64,000 nucleotides of DNA from Psychrobacter faecalis (GCF_016107575.1 NZ_JABAST010000007.1:48269-112268), one strand, 5' to 3'. Shown: positions 1 to 9,826, numbered from the stretch's first letter. Numbers and translations are program-made. Notes: generated by a model from the letters alone, not told the origin.

Positions 1-813
1 GACCTTATGCAAACCATTAACGACTTAAAAATCACTGCCGATGAATATTGGTCTGGCGTTGAGTTTATCGGTGATTTGGGCAAAGAAGCTGGTTTATTAT
101 CACCAGGCTTGGGTTTCGATCACTTCATGGATTTAATGATTGAAGAGGATTTAAAAGCAGCCGGTCTTGACGGTGGTACTGTACGTACTATTGAAGGTCC
201 ACTCTATGTCGCTGGTGCGCCAGAAGAAAAGGGCTTTGCGCGTCTAGATGATGGCACTGACCTTGATAATGGCACCGTGCTATTTATGCAAGGCACTGTT
301 TATGGTGAAGATGGAAAGCCTCTTCCAAACGCAAAAGTTGAAGTGTGGCATGCCAACAGCTTAGGTAACTACTCTTTCTTTGATGAATCACAGTCTCATT
401 TCAACTTACGTCGTAGCATCATTACCGATGAAAACGGAAATTATGCATTCCGCAGCATCGTGCCGCTAGGTTACTCGGTACCACCAGAAGGAATGACGCA
501 AAAAGTATTGGGCGCGCTAGGACGTCACGGTCATCGCCCAGCTCACATTCATTTCTTTGCCAGTGCTGACGGTCATCGCAAACTGACCACGCAGATTAAC
601 ATCGATGGCGATGAGTACCTATGGGATGACTTTGCTTTTGCAAGCCGCGAAGGTTTGGTACCAGAGGTAACGATGGTCGAAGATGCGGACAAGCTAAAAG
701 AAAAAGCGCTTGATAAGCCTTACGCAAGTATCGACTTTGACTTTCATTTAGTAAAAGACATTGACCAAGCTATACAAGGCAGCGAAGTAGAACGCCGCCG
801 TGCTCAAGGTTAA
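1..813 (+). CDS. catA: catechol 1,2-dioxygenase, 5' end beyond the window
   Basis: Intradiol ring-cleaving dioxygenase that converts catechol to cis,cis-muconate with non-haem Fe(III). The frame is open from base 1; the first ATG (base 7) lies inside conserved sequence, because the residues before and after it (DLMQTINDLKIT) align with an internal stretch of Acinetobacter CatA near its residue 40. About 40 N-terminal residues are therefore missing, and the ATG at 7 is not the start. Counting from that ATG, the iron ligands are Tyr122 (GNYSFF), Tyr156 (PLGYS), His180 and His182 (RPAHIHF). The C-terminal end is complete. benA follows 128 bases downstream on the same strand. Family assignment is secure. 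Confidence 0.95.
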   Translation, partial: DLMQTINDLKITADEYWSGVEFIGDLGKEAGLLSPGLGFDHFMDLMIEEDLKAAGLDGGTVRTIEGPLYVAGAPEEKGFARLDDGTDLDNGTVLFMQGTVYGEDGKPLPNAKVEVWHANSLGNYSFFDESQSHFNLRRSIITDENGNYAFRSIVPLGYSVPPEGMTQKVLGALGRHGHRPAHIHFFASADGHRKLTTQINIDGDEYLWDDFAFASREGLVPEVTMVEDADKLKEKALDKPYASIDFDFHLVKDIDQAIQGSEVERRRAQG

Positions 814-859
814 TGAGCACTCATATTAAATAGCATTCATTAATAACGATTAGCGACTT

Positions 860-894
860 ACGTTTGATATGTCCTCAGTTGTCGTATCAAACGT
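860..894. promoter_or_regulatory. perfect inverted repeat between catA and benA
   Basis: Ten-base arms ACGTTTGATA and TATCAAACGT are separated by 15 bases in the catA-benA gap. No T-tract follows, so it is not a typical intrinsic terminator. It could be an operator, an RNA processing site or an attenuator; the function is inferred only from position. Confidence 0.45.
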
Positions 895-941
895 TAGCTT
901 CTAATCTCATTTTATACCGTCATTATACAAGGAAGGCAGCC

Positions 942-2327
942 ATGAGCGAGCGTATCAATCTAGTACCTGAAGGATCAGACATCACTATTGATGATTTTTT
1001 AGAAGAGAACAGTGAAAAAGGGATTTATCGCCTGCATCGTAGCGCCTTCACTAACGAAGAGTTGTTCGAGCTTGAGATGAAGTACATCTTTGAAAACAAT
1101 TGGGTGTATTTGGCTCATGAGTCTCAAGTTCCTGATAACAACGACTACTACACCTCATACATTGGTCGTCAGCCTGTTATTCTTGCCCGCAATAAAGAAG
1201 GCGAGCTGCACTGCATGATTAACTCATGCTCACATCGTGGTGCACAGCTCTGCCGACATAAAAAAGGCAATAAAGCCACTTACACCTGCCCATTCCACGG
1301 TTGGACCTTTAACAACTCAGGTAAGCTGCTTAAAGTTAAAGATCCAAGACATGCAGGCTATCCAGAATGCTTCAATAAAGAAGGCTCACACGACCTAAAA
1401 CAAGTGAAGATGGCCAATTATAAAGGCTTTATCTTTGCCAGCTTAAATGATGATGTTCAGTCAATCGAAAACTGGCTTGGCGGCTCTACCAAAATTCTTG
1501 ACATGATTGTCAATCAGTCGCCAGAGGGTCTAGAAGTGTTACGCGGCACCTCAACCTATACCTTTGATGGTAACTGGAAACTGCAAGCTGAAAACGGTGC
1601 TGACGGCTATCACGTATCAGCCGTCCATTGGAACTACGCTGCGACAACTGCGCGCCGTAAAGAAACTGAAGCTGTCAAAGAAGACAATATCAAAGCCATG
1701 AACGCTGGCAAATGGGGTCGACAAGGCGGTGGGTTTTATTCTTTTGAAAACGGTCACATGCTGTTATGGACACAATGGGAAAACCCACAAGACCGTCCAA
1801 ACTACGCTTATCGCGATGAGTATGTCGCCAGCTACGGTGAAGCCATGGCGGACTGGATGATTGAACGCTCACGTAACTTATGCCTATATCCAAACGTCTA
1901 CATCATGGATCAGTTCGGCTCACAAATTCGTATGCTCCGCCCTATCGCGGTTGACAAAACTGAAGTTAGCATCTGGTGTATCGCACCAAAAGGCGAAAGC
2001 GATGAGTCACGTGCACGCCGTATCCGTCAGTATGAAGATTTCTTTAACGTTACTGGTATGGCAACACCTGATGACTTAGAAGAGTTCCGCTCGTGTCAAG
2101 AAGGTTATAACGGTATCAAGCTTGAATGGAATGATATGTGCCGAGGCTCTGAGCATTGGATTCAAGGTGCAGATGAAGGCGCTGCCGCTATTGACCTTAA
2201 ACCTTTGATGAGTGGTGTTAAGACTGAAGATGAAGGGCTATATACCGTCCAACATCGTTACTGGCATGAAGAGATGAAAAAAGCTCTAGAGCAAGAGCAG
2301 CAGCTACACGGTGCTAATAGCGACTAA
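942..2327 (+). CDS. benA: benzoate 1,2-dioxygenase, large (alpha) subunit
   Basis: Terminal oxygenase alpha subunit, which with BenB and BenC turns benzoate into a cis-diol carboxylate. The start at 942 is preferred over an in-frame ATG 78 bases upstream, because AAGGAAGG lies just before 942 and the protein then begins [11 protein letters not shown] as in BenA. The Rieske cluster ligands are Cys96, His98, Cys116 and His119. The mononuclear iron site includes His224 and His229 in the segment [12 protein letters not shown]. Length (461 aa) is normal for the family. It is the first of a co-directional run benA-benB-benC-benD-benE with gaps of about 25 to 90 bases, consistent with an operon. Confidence 0.96.
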   Translation: MSERINLVPEGSDITIDDFLEENSEKGIYRLHRSAFTNEELFELEMKYIFENNWVYLAHESQVPDNNDYYTSYIGRQPVILARNKEGELHCMINSCSHRGAQLCRHKKGNKATYTCPFHGWTFNNSGKLLKVKDPRHAGYPECFNKEGSHDLKQVKMANYKGFIFASLNDDVQSIENWLGGSTKILDMIVNQSPEGLEVLRGTSTYTFDGNWKLQAENGADGYHVSAVHWNYAATTARRKETEAVKEDNIKAMNAGKWGRQGGGFYSFENGHMLLWTQWENPQDRPNYAYRDEYVASYGEAMADWMIERSRNLCLYPNVYIMDQFGSQIRMLRPIAVDKTEVSIWCIAPKGESDESRARRIRQYEDFFNVTGMATPDDLEEFRSCQEGYNGIKLEWNDMCRGSEHWIQGADEGAAAIDLKPLMSGVKTEDEGLYTVQHRYWHEEMKKALEQEQQLHGANSD

Positions 2328-2389
2328 TACATTTTTATTATTACTCTGCTATTTATTGTAGAACTGACAAAAAAATAAGGATATCAATC

Positions 2390-2887
2390 ATGAAAAATGC
2401 AACTGTTAACATTGAAGACATTAGACAGTTTCTATACCGTGAAGCGCGTTTATTGGATGAGAAAAAATGGGAAGAATGGCTCACTTATTACGATGAAGAC
2501 TGCCCTTTCTGGATGCCAAGTTGGGATGATGATGGTCAGCTCATCAGCGACCCACAACGAGAAATCTCGCTGATTTATTATCCGGATCGCCGTGGTCTTG
2601 AAGATCGTATCTTCCGCATCGAGACTGAGCGCTCATCAGCGACCATACCTGATACGCGTACCACGCACAATTTATCGAATATTGAATTACTCGAAGACAA
2701 TGACGGTATTGTGACGGTACGTTTCAACTGGATCAACAAGTCCTTTCGCTATCACGAGACCAATACCTATTGGGGTTACTCTCAGTACAAAATAGACATG
2801 ACTCAAGACCAACCAAAAATTTTGGATAAGTATGTGGTCTTAAAAGACGACTATGTGCATCAAATTATGGACGTCTATCACGTCTAA
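2390..2887 (+). CDS. benB: benzoate 1,2-dioxygenase, small (beta) subunit
   Basis: Beta subunit of the ring-hydroxylating oxygenase, with the SnoaL/NTF2-like fold of the family; it is structural in the alpha3beta3 oxygenase. The 165-residue length is typical. Recognisable features are the N-terminal REARLLDEKKWEEWL stretch, the YYDEDCPFWMPSW segment, and the C-terminal LKDDYVHQIMDVYHV tail. An AAGGA ribosome-binding site lies before the ATG. It sits between benA and benC, which fixes its role. Confidence 0.95.
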   Translation: MKNATVNIEDIRQFLYREARLLDEKKWEEWLTYYDEDCPFWMPSWDDDGQLISDPQREISLIYYPDRRGLEDRIFRIETERSSATIPDTRTTHNLSNIELLEDNDGIVTVRFNWINKSFRYHETNTYWGYSQYKIDMTQDQPKILDKYVVLKDDYVHQIMDVYHV

Positions 2888-2952
2888 TCATTATTCACTC
2901 ATTATTTAGTCACTAGCTTTTAATTAATACGTGTTGAAAAGGGATATTTCTC

Positions 2953-3969
2953 ATGGAATATAATATTGCTCTACAGTTCGAAGACGGCGTCACAGGCTTC
3001 ATCAAATGTGAAGCCGACGAAACCGTCGCCGAAGCCGCTTATCGTCAAAAATTTAATATCCCTGTGGATTGCCTTGATGGTGCTTGCGGTACTTGCCGTT
3101 GCCATTGTGAATCTGGCAGCTACGACATGCACCCTGATATGTATATCGAAGATGCACTGACAGAAGCTGAAGCCGCTGAAGGTTATGTACTCACCTGCCA
3201 GATGATTCCAGAAAGCGACTGCGTGATCAAAGTACCAACCTCCTCTGAAGCCTGTAAAGTTGGTAAATCTACTTTTAAAGGTAAATTACAGCAACTCAAT
3301 GTGTTGTCTGAATCTACCATTCACTTTGGCGTCGAAGTCGACAATCCAGATACGCTAGTATTTTTGCCAGGCCAGTATGTCAATGTCAGTATTCCTGATT
3401 CTAACGAGACACGCTCTTACTCATTTAGCTCTGTACCCAATGCCAAGCAGGCTGAGTTCGTCGTTCGTAATATTCCTAACGGTAAGATGAGTACTTTTTT
3501 ATCTGACATCGCTCAGATTGGCCAAGATATTGATTTCGAAGGCCCATTTGGTAGCTTTTATCTACGTCCTCTTGTTCGTCCGACATTATTCCTAGCAGGT
3601 GGTACCGGTATTGCGCCTTTTCTATCGATGCTAAAAAGCTTAGAGATGTCTGGTGCTCACCATCCTGTCAGGATGGTCTACGGCGTCACCAACGACTTTG
3701 ATCTTATAGAAGTTCAGAAACTAGAAGAAGTCAAACAAAACCACCCTTGGTTTGACTACCGCACCTGTGTCGCCACTGAAGACAGCCAGCATGAGCGTAA
3801 AGGCTATGTTACCGGTCATGTTGATAACGAGTGGCTGAACGATGGTGACGTCGATGTCTACTTGTGTGGTCCGTTAGGGATGGTAGATGCTGTGAGTAAT
3901 TGGTTAGATAGTAGCAACCTCAAACCAAGTAATTTTTATTATGAGAAATTCACACCTAGTGAGCAATAA
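2953..3969 (+). CDS. benC: benzoate dioxygenase electron-transfer reductase
   Basis: NADH-dependent reductase that feeds electrons to BenAB. Domain order is an N-terminal plant-type [2Fe-2S] ferredoxin (Cys40, Cys45, Cys48 and Cys82), an FAD-binding middle with the RSYSFSS motif, and a C-terminal NAD-binding part starting at LFLAGGTGIAPFLS and including the VYLCGPLGMVDAV segment. At 338 residues it matches BenC. GGGATATTTCTC precedes the ATG. It lies between benB and benD in the same operon. Confidence 0.95.
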   Translation: MEYNIALQFEDGVTGFIKCEADETVAEAAYRQKFNIPVDCLDGACGTCRCHCESGSYDMHPDMYIEDALTEAEAAEGYVLTCQMIPESDCVIKVPTSSEACKVGKSTFKGKLQQLNVLSESTIHFGVEVDNPDTLVFLPGQYVNVSIPDSNETRSYSFSSVPNAKQAEFVVRNIPNGKMSTFLSDIAQIGQDIDFEGPFGSFYLRPLVRPTLFLAGGTGIAPFLSMLKSLEMSGAHHPVRMVYGVTNDFDLIEVQKLEEVKQNHPWFDYRTCVATEDSQHERKGYVTGHVDNEWLNDGDVDVYLCGPLGMVDAVSNWLDSSNLKPSNFYYEKFTPSEQ

Positions 3970-4027
3970 TAGAACCTAAAGGCATCCCTTTAGTAGCAGA
4001 GCATGAGCAAGTTTTTAGGAGACGGTC

Positions 4028-4807
4028 ATGAGTAAAAGATTTGATCATAAAGTATGTATTGTCACTGGTGCTGCTCAAGGCATCGGACGCGGAGTTGCAC
4101 TGCGCTTGGCAAGCGAAGGCGGCAAAATCGTCATGGTAGACTTCTCTCCATTAGTAGAAGAGGTGCTAGCTGAAATCATCACTAACGGTGGGGATGCAGT
4201 TACTATTCAAGCTGACCTTGAAACGCATCAGGGTGCTAAAGAAGCTATCGACAAGGCAATAGATACTTACGGGAGAATTGATGTTTTGGTCAACAATGTC
4301 GGCGGCGCAATATGGATGAAACCTTTTACCAGCTTCTCTGAAGCAGAAATTCAAAAGGAAATCAGCCGCTCATTATTTCCAACATTATGGTGTTGTCATG
4401 CGGTATTACCAACCATGGTCAAACAGCAATCAGGCACTATTGTTAATGTGTCCTCTATCGCTACTCGCGGTATCAACCGCATACCCTATTCGACAGCGAA
4501 AGGCGGCGTGAACGCCATGACCGCATCGCTCGCTTTTGAGTATGCAAACGATGGTATCCGTGTGAATGCAGTGGCAACTGGCGGTACTGAAGCGCCGCCC
4601 AGAAAGATTCCACGTAACGCCAAACCATTAACTGATGATGAAAAATCATGGATGAATGCGGTGGTTGATCAGACCATTGATCGCACCTTTATGAAACGCT
4701 ACGGCACGATTGATGAGCAAGTCAATGCCATCTTGTTTTTAGCATCCGATGAGTCTTCTTATATTACTGGTAGTACCATTCCTGTGGGCGGTGGCGACGA
4801 AGGCTAA
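4028..4807 (+). CDS. benD: benzoate cis-diol dehydrogenase (SDR family)
   Basis: 1,6-Dihydroxycyclohexa-2,4-diene-1-carboxylate dehydrogenase: oxidative decarboxylation of the benzoate diol to catechol, giving NADH. It is a classical short-chain dehydrogenase with the cofactor motif VTGAAQGIGRG near residue 12, NNVGG near 90, and the catalytic serines 142/143, Tyr154 and Lys158 (YSTAK). TTTAGGAGACGG is a good ribosome-binding site. Its product is the substrate of CatA, encoded upstream. Confidence 0.94.
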   Translation: MSKRFDHKVCIVTGAAQGIGRGVALRLASEGGKIVMVDFSPLVEEVLAEIITNGGDAVTIQADLETHQGAKEAIDKAIDTYGRIDVLVNNVGGAIWMKPFTSFSEAEIQKEISRSLFPTLWCCHAVLPTMVKQQSGTIVNVSSIATRGINRIPYSTAKGGVNAMTASLAFEYANDGIRVNAVATGGTEAPPRKIPRNAKPLTDDEKSWMNAVVDQTIDRTFMKRYGTIDEQVNAILFLASDESSYITGSTIPVGGGDEG

Positions 4808-4896
4808 TAATTAATCTGCCAATAAATAGCATGAACCTGAATTTGTCATCCCAAACTGTTAATCCCATGACAAATGCTAATTTGCAAGGAAGCAAT

Positions 4897-6126
4897 ATGG
4901 CCTCTGTAATCCAAACCTTAAAAAGCGATTGGTCGCTCTCCGCCTCGGTTGCAGGGTTCTTAGCGGTTCTTATTTCTTATGCGGGTCCTTTGATTATTTT
5001 TTTTCAGGCCGCACAAGCCGCACAAGTTTCAGATGCCATGATGGCGTCTTGGATTTGGGGTGTCTCCATCGGTGCGGCTATTTCTGGTATATATTTGTCT
5101 ATTAAATATAAAACACCGGTTATTACAGCATGGTCCGCCCCTGGTACCGCTTTACTGGTTACCCTATTTCCACAGATGAGTATTAATGAAGCTGTTGCCG
5201 GTTATATCATCTCAGCGATTGTCATATTTATCGTGGGGGCAACAGGTTACTTCGACAAAATATTAAAATGGATTCCTAACGGTATCGCCGCTGGCATGAT
5301 GGCAGGGATTCTATTTCAATTCGGCTTAGAATTATTTAAAGCCACTGATAGCATGCCATTTATCGTCTTTAGCATGCTCGGTTGCTATTTATTAGCCAAA
5401 CGCTTTTCGCCGCGCTATACGATGATTTGGGTACTACTGTGCGGTGTTATCTTAAGCGTCTTACTTGGCAAAATGAACCCTGTCAATTTCGATTTAGCTA
5501 TCACTATACCTACTTTTATTGCCCCTGAATGGTCGTGGAACTCAACGTTTAACCTCGCTATACCACTCATCCTTGTGAGCTTAACTGGCCAGTTTTTACC
5601 CGGTATGGCTATTTTAAATCTTAGCGGTTACGACACGCCAGCCAAGCCTATTGTGAGTGTTACAAGCCTCGCCTCGTTAGCAGTTGCATGTGTTGGTGGT
5701 ATCACTATCGTACTTGCCGCTATCACAGCCGCGCTTTGTACTGGCAAAGATGCGCATGAACTTAAGGAAAAGCGCTATATCGCAGGTGTCGCTAATGGCA
5801 TCTTCTATTTATTTGGCGGTTTATTTGCTGGCAGTATCGTGATGGTATTTAGCTTGCTTCCAAAAGAGCTTGTCGCGGCACTGGCCGGCCTTGCATTAAT
5901 CGGTGCCATTTCTGCCAATATCACCATTGCTATGAAAAATGATGAGCAAAGAGATGCAGCGTTAATTACCTTTTTGGCGACAGCATCGGGTATGAGCTTT
6001 TTGGGATTAAGCTCTGTTTTTTGGGGCATTCTTATTGGCATGATTGCTCACTATATTCTGACCAAAAAACGCCTACTACCAACATCATCTATCTCATTAA
6101 CGACCTCTAATAATGAAGCCAATTAA
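4897..6126 (+). CDS. benE: BenE-family benzoate transporter
   Basis: Inner-membrane transporter of the BenE family, with about ten to twelve hydrophobic segments through the whole chain. It begins SVIQTLKSDWSLSASVAGFLAVLISYAGP as in BenE proteins. An upstream in-frame ATG at 4831 has no ribosome-binding site, whereas AAGGAAGC lies five bases before the ATG at 4897, so the later start (409 aa) was chosen. It probably brings benzoate into the cell and is the last ben gene; a 113-base gap then leads to catI. Confidence 0.88.
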   Translation: MASVIQTLKSDWSLSASVAGFLAVLISYAGPLIIFFQAAQAAQVSDAMMASWIWGVSIGAAISGIYLSIKYKTPVITAWSAPGTALLVTLFPQMSINEAVAGYIISAIVIFIVGATGYFDKILKWIPNGIAAGMMAGILFQFGLELFKATDSMPFIVFSMLGCYLLAKRFSPRYTMIWVLLCGVILSVLLGKMNPVNFDLAITIPTFIAPEWSWNSTFNLAIPLILVSLTGQFLPGMAILNLSGYDTPAKPIVSVTSLASLAVACVGGITIVLAAITAALCTGKDAHELKEKRYIAGVANGIFYLFGGLFAGSIVMVFSLLPKELVAALAGLALIGAISANITIAMKNDEQRDAALITFLATASGMSFLGLSSVFWGILIGMIAHYILTKKRLLPTSSISLTTSNNEAN

Positions 6127-6239
6127 GAGCAAGTCTCTTACGAAAAAAATTAAGTAGTGTCAGAGCAATGAGTCCAACCCATGTACCACTTATTAATTTT
6201 AAAGACACTACCTCATATGACTTTTTATAGGATATAAAC

Positions 6240-6929
6240 ATGATTAACAAAGCAGAGAAAAATATCACTGACGTACTTAGTCAAATCAAAGATGGCGCCA
6301 CCATCATGATTGGTGGCTTTGGCACAGCGGGTCAACCCGCTGAACTCATTGATGGACTTATTAATTTAGGCGTAAAGGATTTGGTCATCATTAATAATAA
6401 TGCCGGTAATGGCGATCACGGCCTTGCCAAGCTCTTAAAAACAGGTGCTGTGCGTAAAATCATTTGTTCTTTCCCGCGTCAATCGGATTCTTGGGTATTT
6501 GATGAGCTTTATCATGCTGGCAAGATTGAGCTGGAGCTAGTACCACAGGGTAATTTGGCTTGCCGTATTCAAGCAGCAGGTATGGGACTCGGTGCGGTAT
6601 ATACGCCCACAGGCTTTGGTACTTTACTCGCAGAAGGTAAGGAAACTCGAGAAATCGATGGTAAAGACTATGTTCTTGAATATCCGATCAAGGCTGATTT
6701 TGCTTTAATCAAAGCTTCTAGAGGCGATCGCTGGGGCAATTTAGTCTACCGCAAGTCTGCGCGTAACTTTGGTCCTATCATGGCAATGGCGGCTGATATT
6801 ACTATCGCCCAAGTCTCCGAAACGGTTGAGCTTGGCGCGCTTGATCCTGAGCACGTTATTACGCCGGGTATCTTTGTGCAGCATGTGGTGCAAATTCAGC
6901 CTGCTAGCACTGAATCTGCTAGCGCTTAA
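6240..6929 (+). CDS. catI: 3-oxoadipate CoA-transferase, subunit A
   Basis: Subunit A of succinyl-CoA:3-oxoadipate CoA-transferase, which activates 3-oxoadipate using succinyl-CoA. Family hallmarks are the early MIGGFGTAGQP glycine-rich segment and the VYTPTGFGTLLAEGKE motif. TAGGATATAAAC precedes the ATG. The partner subunit follows after 59 bases. The paralogous names catI and pcaI cannot be separated by sequence alone; catI is used because the cluster is ben/cat and no protocatechuate genes are visible. Confidence 0.9.
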   Translation: MINKAEKNITDVLSQIKDGATIMIGGFGTAGQPAELIDGLINLGVKDLVIINNNAGNGDHGLAKLLKTGAVRKIICSFPRQSDSWVFDELYHAGKIELELVPQGNLACRIQAAGMGLGAVYTPTGFGTLLAEGKETREIDGKDYVLEYPIKADFALIKASRGDRWGNLVYRKSARNFGPIMAMAADITIAQVSETVELGALDPEHVITPGIFVQHVVQIQPASTESASA

Positions 6930-6988
6930 CTTTCTAGCACAGCTACTACAGCCACCGCTTAATACTGCCAACTATAAGGAGCGTCATC

Positions 6989-7654
6989 ATGAGCCATACT
7001 TCCTACACCGTTTTGACCCGCGATCAAATCGCCGAGCGTGCTGCACAAGATATTCCAGATGGTGCCTATGTCAATTTAGGCATCGGACTACCGACCAAAA
7101 TTGCCCAATACCTACCGGATGATAAAGATGTATTTTTGCATTCAGAAAACGGCTTATTAGCTTTTGGACCGCCACCTGCTAAAGGCGAAGAAGATCCCGA
7201 GCTGATTAATGCCGGAAAAGAGTACGTCACCATGCTCGATGGCGGTAGCTTCTTTCATCATGGCGACTCTTTTGCCATGATGCGTGGTGGTCATATCGAT
7301 ATTTGCGTATTGGGTGCGTTTCAAGTAGCTGCCAATGGCGACTTAGCCAACTGGAGCACGGGTGCGCCAGATGCAATACCTGCTGTTGGCGGCGCTATGG
7401 ACTTAGCCGTCGGTGCCAAAAAAGTCTTTGTGATGACCAATCACACCACCAAAACTGGCGACCCTAAAATCGTTAGCAAGCTTACCTACCCCGTGACTGG
7501 CAAAAACTGCGTTGATCGCATTTATACTGACTTATGTGTTATTGATGTCACTGATAAAGGTTTGGCCGTCACTGAAATAGTCGATGGCTTAAGCTTTGCG
7601 GACTTACAAGCATTGACGGGTGCGACGCTAATTGATGCTACAAATTCAAAATAA
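6989..7654 (+). CDS. catJ: 3-oxoadipate CoA-transferase, subunit B
   Basis: Subunit B carries the catalytic glutamate of the transferase, Glu53 in the motif SENGLLAFGP. The N-terminal GAYVNLGIGLPT segment and GHIDICVLGAFQV are typical of the family. Length (221 aa) is normal, and ATAAGGAGCGTCATC is a strong ribosome-binding site. It works as a complex with the product of the preceding gene. It is equally well called pcaJ. Confidence 0.9.
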   Translation: MSHTSYTVLTRDQIAERAAQDIPDGAYVNLGIGLPTKIAQYLPDDKDVFLHSENGLLAFGPPPAKGEEDPELINAGKEYVTMLDGGSFFHHGDSFAMMRGGHIDICVLGAFQVAANGDLANWSTGAPDAIPAVGGAMDLAVGAKKVFVMTNHTTKTGDPKIVSKLTYPVTGKNCVDRIYTDLCVIDVTDKGLAVTEIVDGLSFADLQALTGATLIDATNSK

Positions 7655-7668
7655 TAAAAAGGACAAGG

Positions 7669-8910
7669 ATGATGACTGTTTCAACCACTGGTTTAAATAA
7701 TGCTTATATTATCGATGCCATTCGCACCCCTTTTGGTCGCTACGGCGGCGGTCTAGCACCTGTCCGTGCCGATGACTTAGGTGCTATCCCTATCAAGGCG
7801 TTAATGGAACGTAATACCAATGTCGATTGGGTAAAAGTAGATGACGTTATTTACGGCTGTGCTAATCAGAGCGGTGAAGATAATCGCAACGTCGGGCGTA
7901 TGTCGTCGTTACTAGCTGGCCTACCTTATCAAGTGCCTGCCACTACCGTGAATCGCTTATGCGGCTCGTCAATGGATGCGTTAGCGATAGCGGCGCGCGC
8001 TATTAAAGCGGGTGAAGCGCATCTAATTATTGCAGGTGGTGTTGAAAGCATGAGCCGTGCGCCATTGGTAATGGGTAAGTCAGATCAGGCGTTTGGTCGT
8101 AGTCAAAAGCTCGAAGATACCACGATGGGCTGGCGCTTTATCAATCCAAAGCTTGATGAGCTATATGGCACGGAGACCATGCCAAAAACAGCTGAAAACG
8201 TCGCAGAGCAGTTCAATGTCAATCGCGCTGACCAAGATGCATTTGCATTACGTAGTCAACAACGTACCGCAGCGGCGCAAGAGGCAGGGTTTTTCAAAGA
8301 TGAGATTACTCCTGTCGTCATTCCACAACGCAAAGGCGATCCTGTCAGTGTCGATACTGACGAGCATCCTCGTGCTGATACCACGCTTGAGAAGTTGACC
8401 AAACTACGCCCTATCGTCACCGCAGAGGGTACCGTGACGGCTGGCAATGCGTCAGGTATCAATGATGGCGCAGCGGCTTTTTTAGTGGCATCAGAGCAAG
8501 CCGTTAAAGAGTTTAATCTAAAGCCGCGTGCACGTATTGTGGCCTCAACTACGGTAGGCGTTGAACCGCGTATTATGGGCTTTGCCCCAGCACCGGCGAT
8601 GAAAAAGCTGCTTAAGCAAACTGGACTGTCAATCGATGAGATGGATGTCATTGAATTAAACGAAGCCTTTGCCGCTCAAGCTCTCGCCTGTACGCGTGAC
8701 TTAGGGTTAGCTGATGATAGCAAGCGCGTCAACCCTAATGGCGGTGCGATTGCCCTTGGTCATCCACTCGGCGCCTCAGGAGCACGTTTAATTTTAACAG
8801 CACTCAATCAACTTGAGAAAACAGGTAAGCGTTATGCCATCTGCTCGATGTGTATTGGCGTTGGACAAGGTATCGCAATGATTATTGAGCGGGTTAATTA
8901 TCAAGCGTGA
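7669..8910 (+). CDS. pcaF: 3-oxoadipyl-CoA thiolase
   Basis: Thiolase that splits 3-oxoadipyl-CoA into succinyl-CoA and acetyl-CoA, the last step of the pathway. Motifs are the nucleophilic Cys98 in NRLCGSSMDAL, GGVESMSRAP, the active-site NEAFAAQ and GHPLGASGAR segments, and the second reactive Cys in SMCIGVGQG. Two adjacent ATG codons (7669 and 7672) are possible starts after AAAAGGACAAGG. It lies 14 bases after catJ, so translation is probably coupled. Confidence 0.92.
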   Translation: MMTVSTTGLNNAYIIDAIRTPFGRYGGGLAPVRADDLGAIPIKALMERNTNVDWVKVDDVIYGCANQSGEDNRNVGRMSSLLAGLPYQVPATTVNRLCGSSMDALAIAARAIKAGEAHLIIAGGVESMSRAPLVMGKSDQAFGRSQKLEDTTMGWRFINPKLDELYGTETMPKTAENVAEQFNVNRADQDAFALRSQQRTAAAQEAGFFKDEITPVVIPQRKGDPVSVDTDEHPRADTTLEKLTKLRPIVTAEGTVTAGNASGINDGAAAFLVASEQAVKEFNLKPRARIVASTTVGVEPRIMGFAPAPAMKKLLKQTGLSIDEMDVIELNEAFAAQALACTRDLGLADDSKRVNPNGGAIALGHPLGASGARLILTALNQLEKTGKRYAICSMCIGVGQGIAMIIERVNYQA

Positions 8911-8964
8911 TACTCATCCCTACATATGTCTTCAACACTTTAATCCTAAATAAGGATGCTTAGT

Positions 8965-9744
8965 ATGCCCATATTTAACAACCAAGAAATTGCCCTAAAC
9001 TATGCCACTTTTGGCGATAAAAGCAGCCCTGCTCTGATATTTTCTAACTCCTTAGGTACCAGCTATCATATGTGGCAGCCGCAAATCGATGCCTTACAAA
9101 ACGATTATTTTATTATCTGCTACGACACCCGTGGCCATGGTAAGTCTTCCGCACCAAAAGGTCCTTATAGTTTGGATCAGCTTGGACAAGACGTTATTGA
9201 TTTGCTTGATTATCTAAACATCGATAAAGCGTTTTTTTGTGGCATCTCTATGGGCGGAATGACGGGTCAATGGTTAGCTATCAATTACCCTGACCGCTTC
9301 CATCACTTAATGCTATGCAATACCGCCGCGAAAATTGGCAATGAGGATGCTTGGGTAGATCGGGCAAAATTGGTACGTGAGAAAGGATTAGAACCTATTG
9401 CATCGACAGCTGCTTCGCGTTGGTTTACAGCAAGTTTTATCGATGATTATCCAGATGCAGTTAAAGCATTATCTGACGCTCTCGTAGCTGGCAGTAGCGA
9501 GGGTTATGCCAGCTGCTGCGAGGCATTATCTGACGCTGATACACGTGAACAGCTAAAAGATATCCGCGTGCCAGTTACGGTGGTTGCAGGTTCTAAAGAC
9601 CCAGTGACGACGGTTGCCGATGGTCAATATATGGTCGAACACATCCCTAATGCTAAGCTTGCGACTATCGATGCTTCACATATCTCAAATATTGAACAGC
9701 CTGACGTGTTCAATCAATTAATCAAACAATATTTTCATGACTAA
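8965..9744 (+). CDS. pcaD: 3-oxoadipate enol-lactonase
   Basis: Alpha/beta hydrolase that opens 3-oxoadipate enol-lactone. It has the oxyanion region NSLGTSYHMW, the YDTRGHGKSS segment, nucleophile Ser95 in GISMGG and the C-terminal catalytic His in DASHISNIEQP. An ATG at 8956 overlaps the ribosome-binding site AAGGA, so the ATG at 8965, nine bases after it, is preferred (259 aa). Also known as catD in ben/cat clusters. A strong hairpin terminator follows, marking the likely end of the operon. Confidence 0.9.
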   Translation: MPIFNNQEIALNYATFGDKSSPALIFSNSLGTSYHMWQPQIDALQNDYFIICYDTRGHGKSSAPKGPYSLDQLGQDVIDLLDYLNIDKAFFCGISMGGMTGQWLAINYPDRFHHLMLCNTAAKIGNEDAWVDRAKLVREKGLEPIASTAASRWFTASFIDDYPDAVKALSDALVAGSSEGYASCCEALSDADTREQLKDIRVPVTVVAGSKDPVTTVADGQYMVEHIPNAKLATIDASHISNIEQPDVFNQLIKQYFHD

Positions 9745-9826
9745 TAGAGTTACGGATATCATCAGATTTTTTAGTAATAAAAAAATAGTCTAACAAATAA
9801 GAGCTTAAATCTTTCATTTGATTTAA

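Noticed and set aside
914..931. ATAC-N7-ATAC before benA as a BenM site
   Set aside because: The second half is ATAC, not GTAT, so it is not the dyad the regulator needs.
4831..4896. Upstream ATG as the benE start
   Set aside because: No ribosome-binding site before 4831, whereas AAGGAAGC precedes 4897.
6154..6211. GTAGTGTC/GACACTAC inverted repeat between benE and catI as a terminator
   Set aside because: Eight-base arms with a 42-base loop and no T-tract; it could be chance.
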